From contig JAUIKS010000032.1 of NCBI GenBank assembly GCA_030430565.1, forward strand, positions 1 to 64,000: a DNA stretch of 64,000 nucleotides. Reading direction: 5' to 3'. Position 1 is the stretch's first letter, and every line of letters starts with the position of its first letter. Of the stretch, positions 54,514 to 64,000 are shown piece by piece. Origin of the DNA: Polyangia bacterium (lineage in GTDB: Bacteria; Myxococcota_A; Polyangia; Nannocystales; Nannocystaceae). The notes under the pieces are model-generated. The model was given only the letters and a program-made list of their open reading frames with translations, did not search any database and was not told the origin of the DNA. The translations under genes were made by a program, and so were the position numbers.

Positions 54514-56742
54514 GCGCGCGCAGCAGCCCTACGAAGTCACCGCGGTTTCGCGCGCCTGCCGGATGAGGTCGTGGAGGCGCTGGCGCGGATCGCCGAGCCC
54601 GTCGAGCACGGGCGCGGCGAGACCCTCATTCGTGAGGGGGAGACCGCGGCCGATCTGTTCTTGCTGCTCTCCGGCGAGCTGGTCGTCACGCGCCGGCGTG
54701 ACGGCGAGGAGGTCGTGCTCGACCGCGTCGTCGGCGAGCGGATCCTGATCGGCGAGATGCAGGCGCTGACCGGCGGTCGACGCCTCGCGACGGTGCGCGC
54801 CGCGTCTCGCTGTCGGCTGCTCCGCATCGCCAGCGCCGCGCTCGAGGCGATGGCCGAGGAGCTCCCGACGCTGCTCGTCTACGTCGCCGAGCTCGCGCGC
54901 GCCCGGCTGCGTCGCCACCAGCTCCAGGCCGCGCTCGGGACCCAGGCGAGCGCGGCCGACGAGGGCCTGCTCCCGGCGCTGTGCGAGGTCGCGCGCTGGC
55001 AGACCGTCGACGCGGGCGAGCAGCTCGTGCGCCAGGGCGAGGTGAGCGACGCGATCTACTTCGTCTTGAGCGGGCGGCTGCGCACGATCGCCGAGGCCAC
55101 GCCCGAGCGCCCGGAGCCGGTCGTGCTCGGCGAGGTGCTCCCGGGCGAGTCGCTGGGCGAGTCGGCCGCGCTGAGCGGGCAGACGCGCGCGGCGTCGGTC
55201 TGGGCGACGCGCCCCAGCGAGGTCGCGCGGATCGAGCAGGCCGACTTTATCCGGATCTCGCAGGCGCACCCGAGCCTGATGCGGCGGACCCTCGAGGTCG
55301 TCGTCGAGCGGCAGCGCGCGCGCTCGCGCCGGCGGGTTCGCTGCGCTCAGTCGATCGCGATCATCCCGCTCAGCGATCGCGTGCCGATGGGCGAGCTGAT
55401 GGCGCGGCTGATGCCCGAGCTGCGACGGCTCTCCTCGGCCGAGCACATCGATCGCGCGACGATCGAGCGGCGGCTCGGGAGCCCGACGATCGCGGACTGC
55501 GACCCGTCCGCGCCCGAGGCGGCGCGGCTCAACGTCCTGCTGGAGGAGGTGGAGAGCGCCGCGGCGCACGTGGTGTACGAGGTCGAGCGGCTCGACTCCG
55601 GCTGGGCGCGACGTTGTCTGCTCAGCGCGGACGAGCTGGTGCTCGTCGGCCTCGCCAGCGAGGAGCCCGCGCCGAGCGAGCTCGAGCGCCGGCTGCTGAC
55701 GATCGAGGGCGGCCTGCTGCGTCCGCACGCGACGCTCGTGATCCTCCACCCGGCGGGACATGAACCTTCGGACACGCGGCGCTGGATCGAGGCGCGCGAG
55801 ATCGACGCGGTGCACCACGTCGGGCTCGCGCGCGCGCCCGACCACGCGCGGCTGGCTCGCTTCCTCGCCGGGATGGCCGTCGGCCTCGTGCTCAGCGGCG
55901 GCGCGGCGCGGGGCTTCGCGGGCTTCGGCGTGATCCGGGCGATGACCGAGCTCGGGATCCCGATCGACGCGATCGGCGGCGTCAGCTCCGGCGCCGTGGT
56001 CTCCGCGCTGCACGCGGCGGGGCTGTCCGAGCGCGCGCTGCTCGAGCTGCTGCGATCACCGCTCGCGCTCGCGCGGATGCTCGAGCTCAACCCTCCGCTC
56101 ACCTCGATCTCGTCCGCGCGCGGCCTCAACGCGATCCTGCGTCGACTGTTCGGCGCGCGCCGGATCGAGGACCTGTGGACCCCGACGCTCTTCGTCTCGA
56201 CAAACATGACGCGCGCTCGCCAGCGCGTGAGCACGCGGGGGGACCTCTGCGAGTCGCTCATGGCCAGCAACGCGCTCCCGGGGATGTTCCCGCCGGTGGT
56301 GCTCGACGGCGACCTGCACGTCGACGGCGCGTTCCTCAACAACGTCCCGATCGCGGAGCTCAAGCAGCTCGTGCGCGGCGGCCCCGTGATCGCGCTCGAC
56401 GTGACGCCCAACGTCGAGTTCGAGCACAGCTACGACCGCAGCCACAGCGGGTCCACGGGCCTCAGCGGCTGGAGCGTGCTCAAGCACAAGGTGCTCGGTC
56501 GCGGCGAGAACGCGCGGATGCCCAACATGATCGAGGTGCTCGTCCGGTCGGCGCTGGTGCACCACGTCGCGCACCTGCGCGAGGTCAAGCCGCTCGCCGA
56601 TCTATTTCTCAACCCAGACCTCACGGAGTACGGGCTGATGCAGCACTACCGCGTCCGCGCGATCGCGCAGGCTGGCTACGAGCGAACGATCGACGAGCTG
56701 CGCGCGTGGTGGGCCGGGCGGCGCGACGCCGCGCGCGGGTGA
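54502..56742 (+). CDS. Patatin-like phospholipase with two cNMP-binding domains (NTE-like)
   Basis: A 746-aa protein. Two cyclic-nucleotide-binding domains sit at ~10-130 and ~145-275 (GEQLVRQGEVSDAIYFVLSGRLR, LPGESLGESAALSGQTRAA). A patatin domain lies at ~450-640: oxyanion GGAARGFAGFG, nucleophile GVSSGAVVSAL (G-x-S-x-G) and Asp in DGAFLNNVP. This is the arrangement of neuropathy target esterase and bacterial homologues, which cleave lysophospholipids or phospholipids, with cNMP domains that may regulate or bind membrane. No membrane helix. The start has AAGGTGGA eight bases ahead. It is divergent from the acyl-CoA ligase gene with overlapping 5' ends; a lipid-recycling link is inferred. 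Confidence 0.88.
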   Translation: MDLHARAAALRSHRGFARLPDEVVEALARIAEPVEHGRGETLIREGETAADLFLLLSGELVVTRRRDGEEVVLDRVVGERILIGEMQALTGGRRLATVRAASRCRLLRIASAALEAMAEELPTLLVYVAELARARLRRHQLQAALGTQASAADEGLLPALCEVARWQTVDAGEQLVRQGEVSDAIYFVLSGRLRTIAEATPERPEPVVLGEVLPGESLGESAALSGQTRAASVWATRPSEVARIEQADFIRISQAHPSLMRRTLEVVVERQRARSRRRVRCAQSIAIIPLSDRVPMGELMARLMPELRRLSSAEHIDRATIERRLGSPTIADCDPSAPEAARLNVLLEEVESAAAHVVYEVERLDSGWARRCLLSADELVLVGLASEEPAPSELERRLLTIEGGLLRPHATLVILHPAGHEPSDTRRWIEAREIDAVHHVGLARAPDHARLARFLAGMAVGLVLSGGAARGFAGFGVIRAMTELGIPIDAIGGVSSGAVVSALHAAGLSERALLELLRSPLALARMLELNPPLTSISSARGLNAILRRLFGARRIEDLWTPTLFVSTNMTRARQRVSTRGDLCESLMASNALPGMFPPVVLDGDLHVDGAFLNNVPIAELKQLVRGGPVIALDVTPNVEFEHSYDRSHSGSTGLSGWSVLKHKVLGRGENARMPNMIEVLVRSALVHHVAHLREVKPLADLFLNPDLTEYGLMQHYRVRAIAQAGYERTIDELRAWWAGRRDAARG

Positions 56743-56784
56743 GCGCCACGAGCACGCCCGCTTCGCGCGCTCGGTGAGTGAATC

Positions 56785-56798
56785 TGTCTTTCTGGGCA
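56785..56798 (+). promoter_or_regulatory. One-mismatch copy of the TGTC-N6-GACA motif
   Basis: TGTCTTTCTGGGCA followed by TG (second half GGCA for GACA). It lies 73 bases upstream of ATG 56872 of a small lipoprotein gene, in the 129-base gap after the patatin gene. A near-identical copy lies at 59978. Confidence 0.35.
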
Positions 56799-56871
56799 TG
56801 TTGCAGGATCTGCGCGAGATAGCGGCGGAGGCGACGGCGCGGCGCGGCGCGGCGCTGGTAGCCTCGCGTTG

Positions 56872-57291
56872 ATGCGCTCTCTCGCCCTGTACTGCCTCTC
56901 GATATCGCTCTCCCTGGCCGCGCTCGCGTGCGGCGACTCGGCGAGCCCGACCACCTCGGACTCGGAGACCTCGGACACGAGCGACTCGTCCGCGACCAGC
57001 GACGCGCAGCTGACCGTCTGCGACATGATCCCCGGCGCGAAGTTCCAGACCGTCGAGCAATTCGCCCAGGGCCCGGGCGGGCCGCTCGCGCATCTCTCGC
57101 TCAGCTTCGACGAGACCGAGTACGCGCGCGACCACGGCGACTACCTCGAGGAGGGGATGTACACCTGCGCCGACTCGACGCTCATGGGGTCCGACGCCAA
57201 CAACGGCGAGGACTGGACCGCGACGATCAACGAGGACGCGACCATGCTCGTGATCGACGGATCGAGCGAGTACGAGCGCGTCGATCCCTGA
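56872..57291 (+). CDS. Small hypothetical lipoprotein
   Basis: A 139-aa predicted lipoprotein. The signal peptide ends in LAALACGDS with lipobox LAAC-like. A Ser/Thr/Asp linker (about residues 24-45) is followed by a compact C-terminal domain with two Cys (VCDMIPGAKF, MYTCADST) and an acidic DYLEEGMYT; a META or BON-like envelope fold is possible but no family is recognised. ATG 56872 fits the signal peptide. It converges on isocitrate dehydrogenase, with a 32-nt palindrome between stops. Confidence 0.75.
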   Translation: MRSLALYCLSISLSLAALACGDSASPTTSDSETSDTSDSSATSDAQLTVCDMIPGAKFQTVEQFAQGPGGPLAHLSLSFDETEYARDHGDYLEEGMYTCADSTLMGSDANNGEDWTATINEDATMLVIDGSSEYERVDP

Positions 57292-57310
57292 TCGCACGAC
57301 CCGGAATTGC

Positions 57311-57342
57311 CGAAGCCGCCGCGCGTACGCGCGGCGGCTTCG
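57311..57342. terminator. Bidirectional terminator: perfect 32-nt palindrome
   Basis: The stretch 57311-57342 is a perfect palindrome (left arm CGAAGCCGCCGCGCGT, complementary to the right arm) between the converging lipoprotein and isocitrate dehydrogenase genes. It can form the same hairpin in either transcript. No clear T-tract. Confidence 0.65.
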
Positions 57343-57363
57343 TCGCGGGCTGGCGCGCTCGCC

Positions 57364-59679
<2,316 letters not shown>

Positions 59680-59807
59680 CTACGTGGGCCTCAGCGGGCG
59701 CGCGCGCGTCAGGCGCGCGATTTCGCAAATCTCGCCGCGGAGGCCACGAGTGCGGGTGTACGCGGGACCTCGCCTGGCCGCCGAGGCGTGAAAGAGACTC
59801 AACTCTC

Positions 59808-59827
59808 GGCCGCTCGATCGTGCGGCC
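59808..59827. other. GC-rich hairpin in the icd/lipoprotein intergenic region
   Basis: GGCCGC and GCGGCC form a perfect 6-bp stem around TCGATCGT in the divergent 382-base region. It may be a regulatory site or leader structure; nothing else but the TGTC-type motif at 59978 is apparent there. Confidence 0.3.
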
Positions 59828-59977
59828 CCGTGAGCGACTTTGGTCAGGTTCGCGGCTCGCTCGCGGTCGCGGTCGCGGTCTGGGCGCTGCCTGTCGCGGG
59901 GCGCGTGGGCGAGGGGAGGCGCGGGCCGGCGCGACCTGGCCGCGACCGTGCCGCCGCGTCGCGCCCGAGAATGTGCC

Positions 59978-59991
59978 TGTCTTTGTAGGCA
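59978..59991 (+). promoter_or_regulatory. One-mismatch copy of the TGTC-N6-GACA motif
   Basis: TGTCTTTGTAGGCA followed by TG (second half GGCA). It is 31 bases before ATG 60023 of the IgGFc-like lipoprotein gene. Its TGTCTTT and GGCATG parts match the copy at 56785. Confidence 0.35.
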
Positions 59992-60022
59992 TGTGTGAAT
60001 GAGCAGGTGGTAGGATGGCGCG

Positions 60023-62011
60023 ATGGATTGTGTATCTCGCTCGGCGCTCGCGCTCTCGCTCACCCTCGCGACCGGGAGCGCCGCCTGCGGCGACAGCTCG
60101 AGCGAGAGCACCCAGGCGACGGTCGCGGGGCCCGGCGCGGGGCCCGAGGCGACGGCCGCGGGATCGAGCGACGCGACCGCGGGCGCGACGATGGGGAGCG
60201 CGACGATGGGGAGCGCGACGATGGGGAGCGCGACGATGGGGAGCGCGACGATGGGGAGCGCGACCGGCACCGACGCGACGGCCACGAGCACCACGGCGGG
60301 GACGACCGCCGCGACGACGAGCGGCGGCGAGACGACGAGCGGCGAGACGATGGGCGAGACCGAGGACCCGCCGGCGCTCGACTGCAGCCCCGACCTCCAG
60401 GACGTGATCGACGGGGACGGGCAGATCTACGAGAGCTGCGCTGCGGACGAGGGCTGCAAAGACGGCGCCTGCGTCCCGGCCTGCGAGGCCGCCGAGGCTA
60501 GCCAGGCGAACTTCGGCTGCGAGTTCCTGGTCCCGACGCCGCCCTCGTACCCCTACGCGCTGCCGCCCTGCTTCGCGGTCTTCGTGACCAACAGCTGGGG
60601 GCACCCGGCCCAGCTCGAGGTCTGGCGCGACGGTCAGGCGCTCGACGCTGAGTTCGCGCGCCTGGTGACGCCGGGCCTCGACCCCGAGGACTGGCCGCCG
60701 CTGCCCGACGTCGGCTTGCCGGCGGGCTCGGTCGGCGTGCTGTACCTCTCCAGCGACCCCAACGCGATCATGCCCGAGAACCAGGTCCCGCTGACCTGCC
60801 CGCACACGCCGGCGATCGACGCGAGCACGCAGCTCGACGGGACTGGCCGCAGCGCCAGCTTCGAGATCACCTCGGACATCCCGCTGACGGCCTACGACAT
60901 CCTGCCCTTCGGCGGCGCGCGCTCGCACTTCCCCAGCGCCGAGCTGCTGTTCCCGACCAGCGTCTGGGATGACAACTACGTGACCGTGGCGCCGCCGGTC
61001 GGCACGCACAACGTCCCGGGCCCGCTGTGGATGCAGATCGTCGGCCTCGAGGACGGGACCTCGGTCGAGGTCCTCGGCAGCGCGCAGATCGTCGCGGGCG
61101 GCGGCCTCGCGGGCGCGCAGATCGGCGAGCCCGCCGCCTACTCGGTGGACGCGGGCGAGTACCTGCAGCTCCAGTTCGCGCCCCAGACCGGCGACGGCGC
61201 GGGCACAGTGGTGAAGGCGGACAAGCCCGTGGCGGTGCACGCGGGCAACCGCTTCATCCGGCTTCAGCCGACGCCGGCGCCGGGTGGCGAGGCCGCCCAC
61301 CAGCAGCTCAGCGCCGTCTCGGCGCTCGGCTTCGAGTACGTCGCCTCGCCCTACGAGACGCGCCGCGCCGACCTCGAGCCCGAGGAGGTCGACTACCGCG
61401 TGGTCGGGGTCGTCGACGGCACGCAGCTCAGCTACGCGCCGGCGATCCCGGGCGCGCCGCAGACCCTCGCGCAGGGCGAGGTCGTGGACTTCGCGACCGC
61501 GCTGCCCTTCGAGATCTCGAGCCAGGGCGACACGCACCCCTTCGCGCTCACGCAGCTCATGGACACCGCGAACCTGCCCGGCGGGACACGGCCCGGCGCG
61601 ACCGCGCCCGGCTTCGCGCCCGCGCTCGGCGACGAGGAGTTCGTGATCGTGCTGCCGCCCGGGCAGTTCATGAACCGCTACGTGTTCTTCACCGACCCGA
61701 CCTACGCGACCACCAACCTCGTGTTCACGCGCGTCGACGCCGGCGACGGCTTCCAGGACGTCGAGGTCGACTGCCTGGGGACGATCACGGGCTGGCAGCC
61801 GGTCGGCGACGGCGGCGCCTACGAGGTCGCGACGGCCGACCTGATGCGCGCGGACATCGGCGTCAACGGCTGCGAGAACGGCCTGCACGAGGCCAGCAGC
61901 GACGCGCCCTTCGGCCTCGTGGTCTGGGGCCTCGACAGCTACTCGTCCTACGCCTACCCGGCCGGCGGCAACGCGCTCGAGCTGACGGACGTCGAGGTCC
62001 CGATCGAGTGA
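60023..62011 (+). CDS. IgGFc-binding-protein-like lipoprotein (second paralogue)
   Basis: A 662-aa predicted surface lipoprotein, paralogous to 19526-21475. The signal peptide ends in [10 protein letters not shown] linker includes five tandem ATMGS units and a Thr/Ser/Gly run. A Cys-containing segment (about 115-165) precedes the IgGFc-like domain, with [27 protein letters not shown]-type strands and a C-terminal [11 protein letters not shown]. The family is frequent in myxobacteria as secreted, probably adhesive proteins. The start ATG 60023 has AGGTGGTAGGATGG upstream and a TGTC-type motif before it. It converges on the MscS genes, with a 116-base gap. Confidence 0.82.
   Translation: MDCVSRSALALSLTLATGSAACGDSSSESTQATVAGPGAGPEATAAGSSDATAGATMGSATMGSATMGSATMGSATMGSATGTDATATSTTAGTTAATTSGGETTSGETMGETEDPPALDCSPDLQDVIDGDGQIYESCAADEGCKDGACVPACEAAEASQANFGCEFLVPTPPSYPYALPPCFAVFVTNSWGHPAQLEVWRDGQALDAEFARLVTPGLDPEDWPPLPDVGLPAGSVGVLYLSSDPNAIMPENQVPLTCPHTPAIDASTQLDGTGRSASFEITSDIPLTAYDILPFGGARSHFPSAELLFPTSVWDDNYVTVAPPVGTHNVPGPLWMQIVGLEDGTSVEVLGSAQIVAGGGLAGAQIGEPAAYSVDAGEYLQLQFAPQTGDGAGTVVKADKPVAVHAGNRFIRLQPTPAPGGEAAHQQLSAVSALGFEYVASPYETRRADLEPEEVDYRVVGVVDGTQLSYAPAIPGAPQTLAQGEVVDFATALPFEISSQGDTHPFALTQLMDTANLPGGTRPGATAPGFAPALGDEEFVIVLPPGQFMNRYVFFTDPTYATTNLVFTRVDAGDGFQDVEVDCLGTITGWQPVGDGGAYEVATADLMRADIGVNGCENGLHEASSDAPFGLVVWGLDSYSSYAYPAGGNALELTDVEVPIE
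60185..60259 (+). repeat. Five tandem 15-bp units encoding ATMGS
   Basis: GCGACGATGGGGAGC is repeated five times without change in the lipoprotein linker. Each unit encodes Ala-Thr-Met-Gly-Ser, so copy-number change stays in frame. Confidence 0.85.
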
Positions 62012-62127
62012 GGCCTGCACGAAGCGCGCTCGGGCGTCGGCGCTCGCGTTGAGCAACAAGTCGCGGCGCGCGAGCTGGGCGAGCCAGCCCGCGCGCCGAG
62101 CTCGGGCAGCGCGATGTCGTCCGCGCG

Positions 62128-62931
62128 TCAGCGATCGAGGTGCACGTCGAGCTGGGGGAACGGGATCGAGATCTTGGCCTCGTCGAGCGCGTTCTTGACG
62201 AGCTCCGTCGTCTTGTCCCAGACCTCCCAGTAGTGCGCGGGGTGGGCCCACACGCGGACCTGGAAGTTGACGCAGGAGTCACCGAGACCGGCCAGGAAGA
62301 CCTGGTGCCCCTGGCCGCCGTCGCGATGGGGGGCGCGCGCGGCCGCGGCGTCGAGCACCTGGCGCACGCGCGCGAGGTCGGCGTCGTAGGCCACGCCGAC
62401 GTCGATGTCGACGCGGCGCAGCGGGTTCGAGGTGAAGTTCTCGATCACGCCGCCGGTCGCGGTCGCGTTCGGGACGATCACGCGGCGGTTGTCGGGCGTG
62501 TCGAGCGAGCAGACGAACAGCCCGATCTCCTTGACGACTCCTTCGTTCGCGCCGAGCTTCACGTAGTCACCGACGCTGAACGGCCGGAAGGTCAAGATCA
62601 TCACCCCCGACGCGAAGTTCGAGAGCGTGCCCTGGAACGCGAGGCCGACGGCGAGGCCGGCGGCGCCGAGGATCGCCGCGAAGCTCGTCGTCTCGATCCC
62701 GAACAGCCCGAGGCACGCGATGATCGCGGCGGTCAGGATCGTGTAGCGAAGCGCGGCGCCGAAGAACAGCGAGAGCGTCGAGTCGAAGCTCTTGGCGCGC
62801 AGCGAGGCGGTGAGCCGCTGGCTGAACCAGTTGGCGACGCGGAACGAGAGCCAGAGCGCGATAAGGGCTCCGAGCACGCGGACGCCGTAGCTGATGAGGA
62901 GGGGGAGGAGTTGCGTGAGTGTTTCTTCCAT
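62128..62931 (-). CDS. Small-conductance mechanosensitive channel (MscS)
   Basis: A 267-aa MscS/YggB-type channel. Three membrane helices are predicted (about 10-30, 55-80, 85-105). The pore-lining helix is [25 protein letters not shown] with the Gly/Ala packing pattern, followed by the beta domain [34 protein letters not shown], and the C-terminal alpha/beta cage ([15 protein letters not shown]). The channel releases solutes on hypo-osmotic shock. Length is close to E. coli MscS (286 aa). It lies 105 bases downstream of a second MscS gene on the same strand; the two may be co-transcribed. Confidence 0.92.
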   Translation of the reverse strand: MEETLTQLLPLLISYGVRVLGALIALWLSFRVANWFSQRLTASLRAKSFDSTLSLFFGAALRYTILTAAIIACLGLFGIETTSFAAILGAAGLAVGLAFQGTLSNFASGVMILTFRPFSVGDYVKLGANEGVVKEIGLFVCSLDTPDNRRVIVPNATATGGVIENFTSNPLRRVDIDVGVAYDADLARVRQVLDAAAARAPHRDGGQGHQVFLAGLGDSCVNFQVRVWAHPAHYWEVWDKTTELVKNALDEAKISIPFPQLDVHLDR

Positions 62932-63036
62932 GACTCGTGACGTAGGTAGCCCTCCGACGGCGCGGAGGGGTTGTGGTTTTAGGTGCGTCGTGAATGGGGA
63001 GCGGCAGCCGCCTCGAGGCGCGCGGGTCGTCCGGCG

Positions 63037-64000
63037 TCACCGGCTTGGGGCGGCGAACGCCGGCGCGGAGCCGTCGGCCGATCGGTACAGGATCGCGGGC
63101 GGCCTGATCTCGTGCTCGCGGAAGGCGTTGAGCACTCGGAGGTGGATGTCGGTGGCGAAGGGCTTCTCGAAGGGCGTGTCGAGCACGTACGCCTTGAGGG
63201 TCAGCTTCACCGCGACGTAGTTCTCGTGCAGCAGCTGCGTGACGCCGACCGTGACGGGCTTGGCGAGGTACACGTATCGGCTCGAGAGCGCCGCCTCGGT
63301 GATGACCTGGCACGCGGCCGTCACGTCCTGCTCGACGCCGATGAAGAACTCCATCGTGACCTGCATGTCGAGCGCGCCGTAGTTCCCGTTCGACGTGATC
63401 TCGTTGAGGAACTTGTTGTTCGGGATCGTGACGGTGTTGTCGTCGAGCGTCTGCATGCGGACCGATCGGAGCCCGATCGCGGTGATGTCGCCGTACTCGC
63501 CGCCGAAGCTCACGCGATCGCCGACCTGAAACGGGCGGTCGAGCATGATCATGATGCCGGCGATGAACGACGCGACGACATCCTTGACGGCGAAGCCGAT
63601 CGAGACCGCCATCGTCCCGCCGATCAGCGCGAGCACGGCCTCGTCGAGGCGGAAGCTCAGGAACACGACGACCACGCCGGTCCCGACGTAGACGACGAAC
63701 TGCACGAAGGTCGCCGACTTGTGCAGGACCAGCCGGTAGTTGGCGAACTGCTCGCTCAGCTGCTCGACGAGCTCGTTGATGAAGCGGAGCCCGAGCCAGG
63801 CGAAGAACACGACGACGAGCGAGGTGAGCACGCCGCTCCAGCGGATGACGCGGGCGAACTGCGTGATCGGGTCGGCGCTGGCGTCGGCGTCGCCCTCGTC
63901 GCCCGCCGCGAGCGCGACCGCGGGCAGCAGCGTCAACAACGAGATGAGCGCGGGGCGGGCGAACACGGCGCGTCGCCACGATCGCGCCCACGCGGACGCG
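63037..64000 (-). CDS. MscS-family mechanosensitive channel (5' end at window edge)
   Basis: An MscS-like channel. A GTG at 63966 gives 309 aa, but the frame stays open to the window edge (WARSWRRAVFARP and so on), so the true start may lie outside. A signal-like LISLLTLLPAVALAAG is followed by an acidic DEGDADASAD stretch, then three membrane helices; the pore-type helix is VLALIGGTMAVSIGFAVKDV followed by VASFIAGIMIML. MscS beta-domain motifs RPFQVGDRVSFGG and IPNNKFLNEITSNG come next. Longer members with a periplasmic N-terminus are known. Paired with the downstream MscS gene; regulation not visible. Confidence 0.85.
   Translation of the reverse strand, partial: ASAWARSWRRAVFARPALISLLTLLPAVALAAGDEGDADASADPITQFARVIRWSGVLTSLVVVFFAWLGLRFINELVEQLSEQFANYRLVLHKSATFVQFVVYVGTGVVVVFLSFRLDEAVLALIGGTMAVSIGFAVKDVVASFIAGIMIMLDRPFQVGDRVSFGGEYGDITAIGLRSVRMQTLDDNTVTIPNNKFLNEITSNGNYGALDMQVTMEFFIGVEQDVTAACQVITEAALSSRYVYLAKPVTVGVTQLLHENYVAVKLTLKAYVLDTPFEKPFATDIHLRVLNAFREHEIRPPAILYRSADGSAPAFAAPSR

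Overview
The window is very GC-rich DNA with long shadow frames. It looks like a myxobacterial (Myxococcota) chromosome, plausibly from the Nannocystis/Plesiocystis/Haliangium side. The reasons are secreted lipoproteins with Thr/Ser-rich linkers and Cys-rich DUF4215-type repeats, IgGFc-binding-protein-like lipoproteins, a giant Ser/Thr-kinase/AAA/GAF/histidine-kinase hybrid, a second eukaryotic-like kinase, and a multi-heme cytochrome. The taxon is inferred from gene content, not from a marker gene. No rRNA, tRNA or CRISPR array was seen.

Layout. 1-2.1 kb: two tandem paralogous Cys-rich repeat proteins, the first cut by the window edge. 2.1-7.3 kb (minus): hybrid sensor kinase with a degenerate kinase domain. 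7.7-16.3 kb (minus): a MORN-like repeat protein, a 1987-aa protein and an HSP90-like (GHKL) ATPase, probably one transcription unit. 16.5-21.5 kb (plus): lipoprotein, membrane alpha/beta hydrolase, IgGFc-like lipoprotein. 21.5-30.4 kb: housekeeping and metabolic genes, namely amidase, GNAT acetyltransferase, small membrane protein plus hydrolase pair, PLP decarboxylase plus N-formylglutamate amidohydrolase-like pair, DoxX and a beta-propeller lipoprotein. 45.5-64 kb: Ser/Thr kinase, propeller lipoprotein, pentaheme cytochrome, acyl-CoA ligase with a carrier/thioesterase protein, divergent cNMP-patatin phospholipase, monomeric isocitrate dehydrogenase, a second IgGFc-like lipoprotein and two MscS-type channels.

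The main discovery is at 30.58-44.54 kb. A tyrosine-recombinase gene on the minus strand is split in two. Its first part (45503 down to about 44535) runs through the R, K and HxxR motifs. Its last 50 codons, carrying the second catalytic His and the Tyr nucleophile, lie 14 kb away at 30591-30429. An 11-bp direct repeat (AGCAGAAGGTG) sits at both break points. Joining the halves at the repeat restores an uninterrupted 373-aa integrase, so a 13,953-bp element is inserted precisely in the catalytic core of an integrase. I see no recombinase inside it.

The element carries five large genes around a divergent promoter region with stacked palindromes: a CHAT protease-like protein, a transglutaminase-like protein, a metalloprotease fused to a peptidoglycan-amidase domain, a caspase/CHAT-like protein, and a 1416-aa CHAT-NB-ARC-TPR protein with an NLR-like architecture. 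I infer a proteolytic conflict or immune cassette, possibly undescribed as a set.

A second window-wide signal is a recurring TGTC-N6-GACA palindrome (five exact and three one-mismatch copies) upstream of the kinase, hydrolase, acetyltransferase and lipoprotein genes, suggesting a shared regulator.
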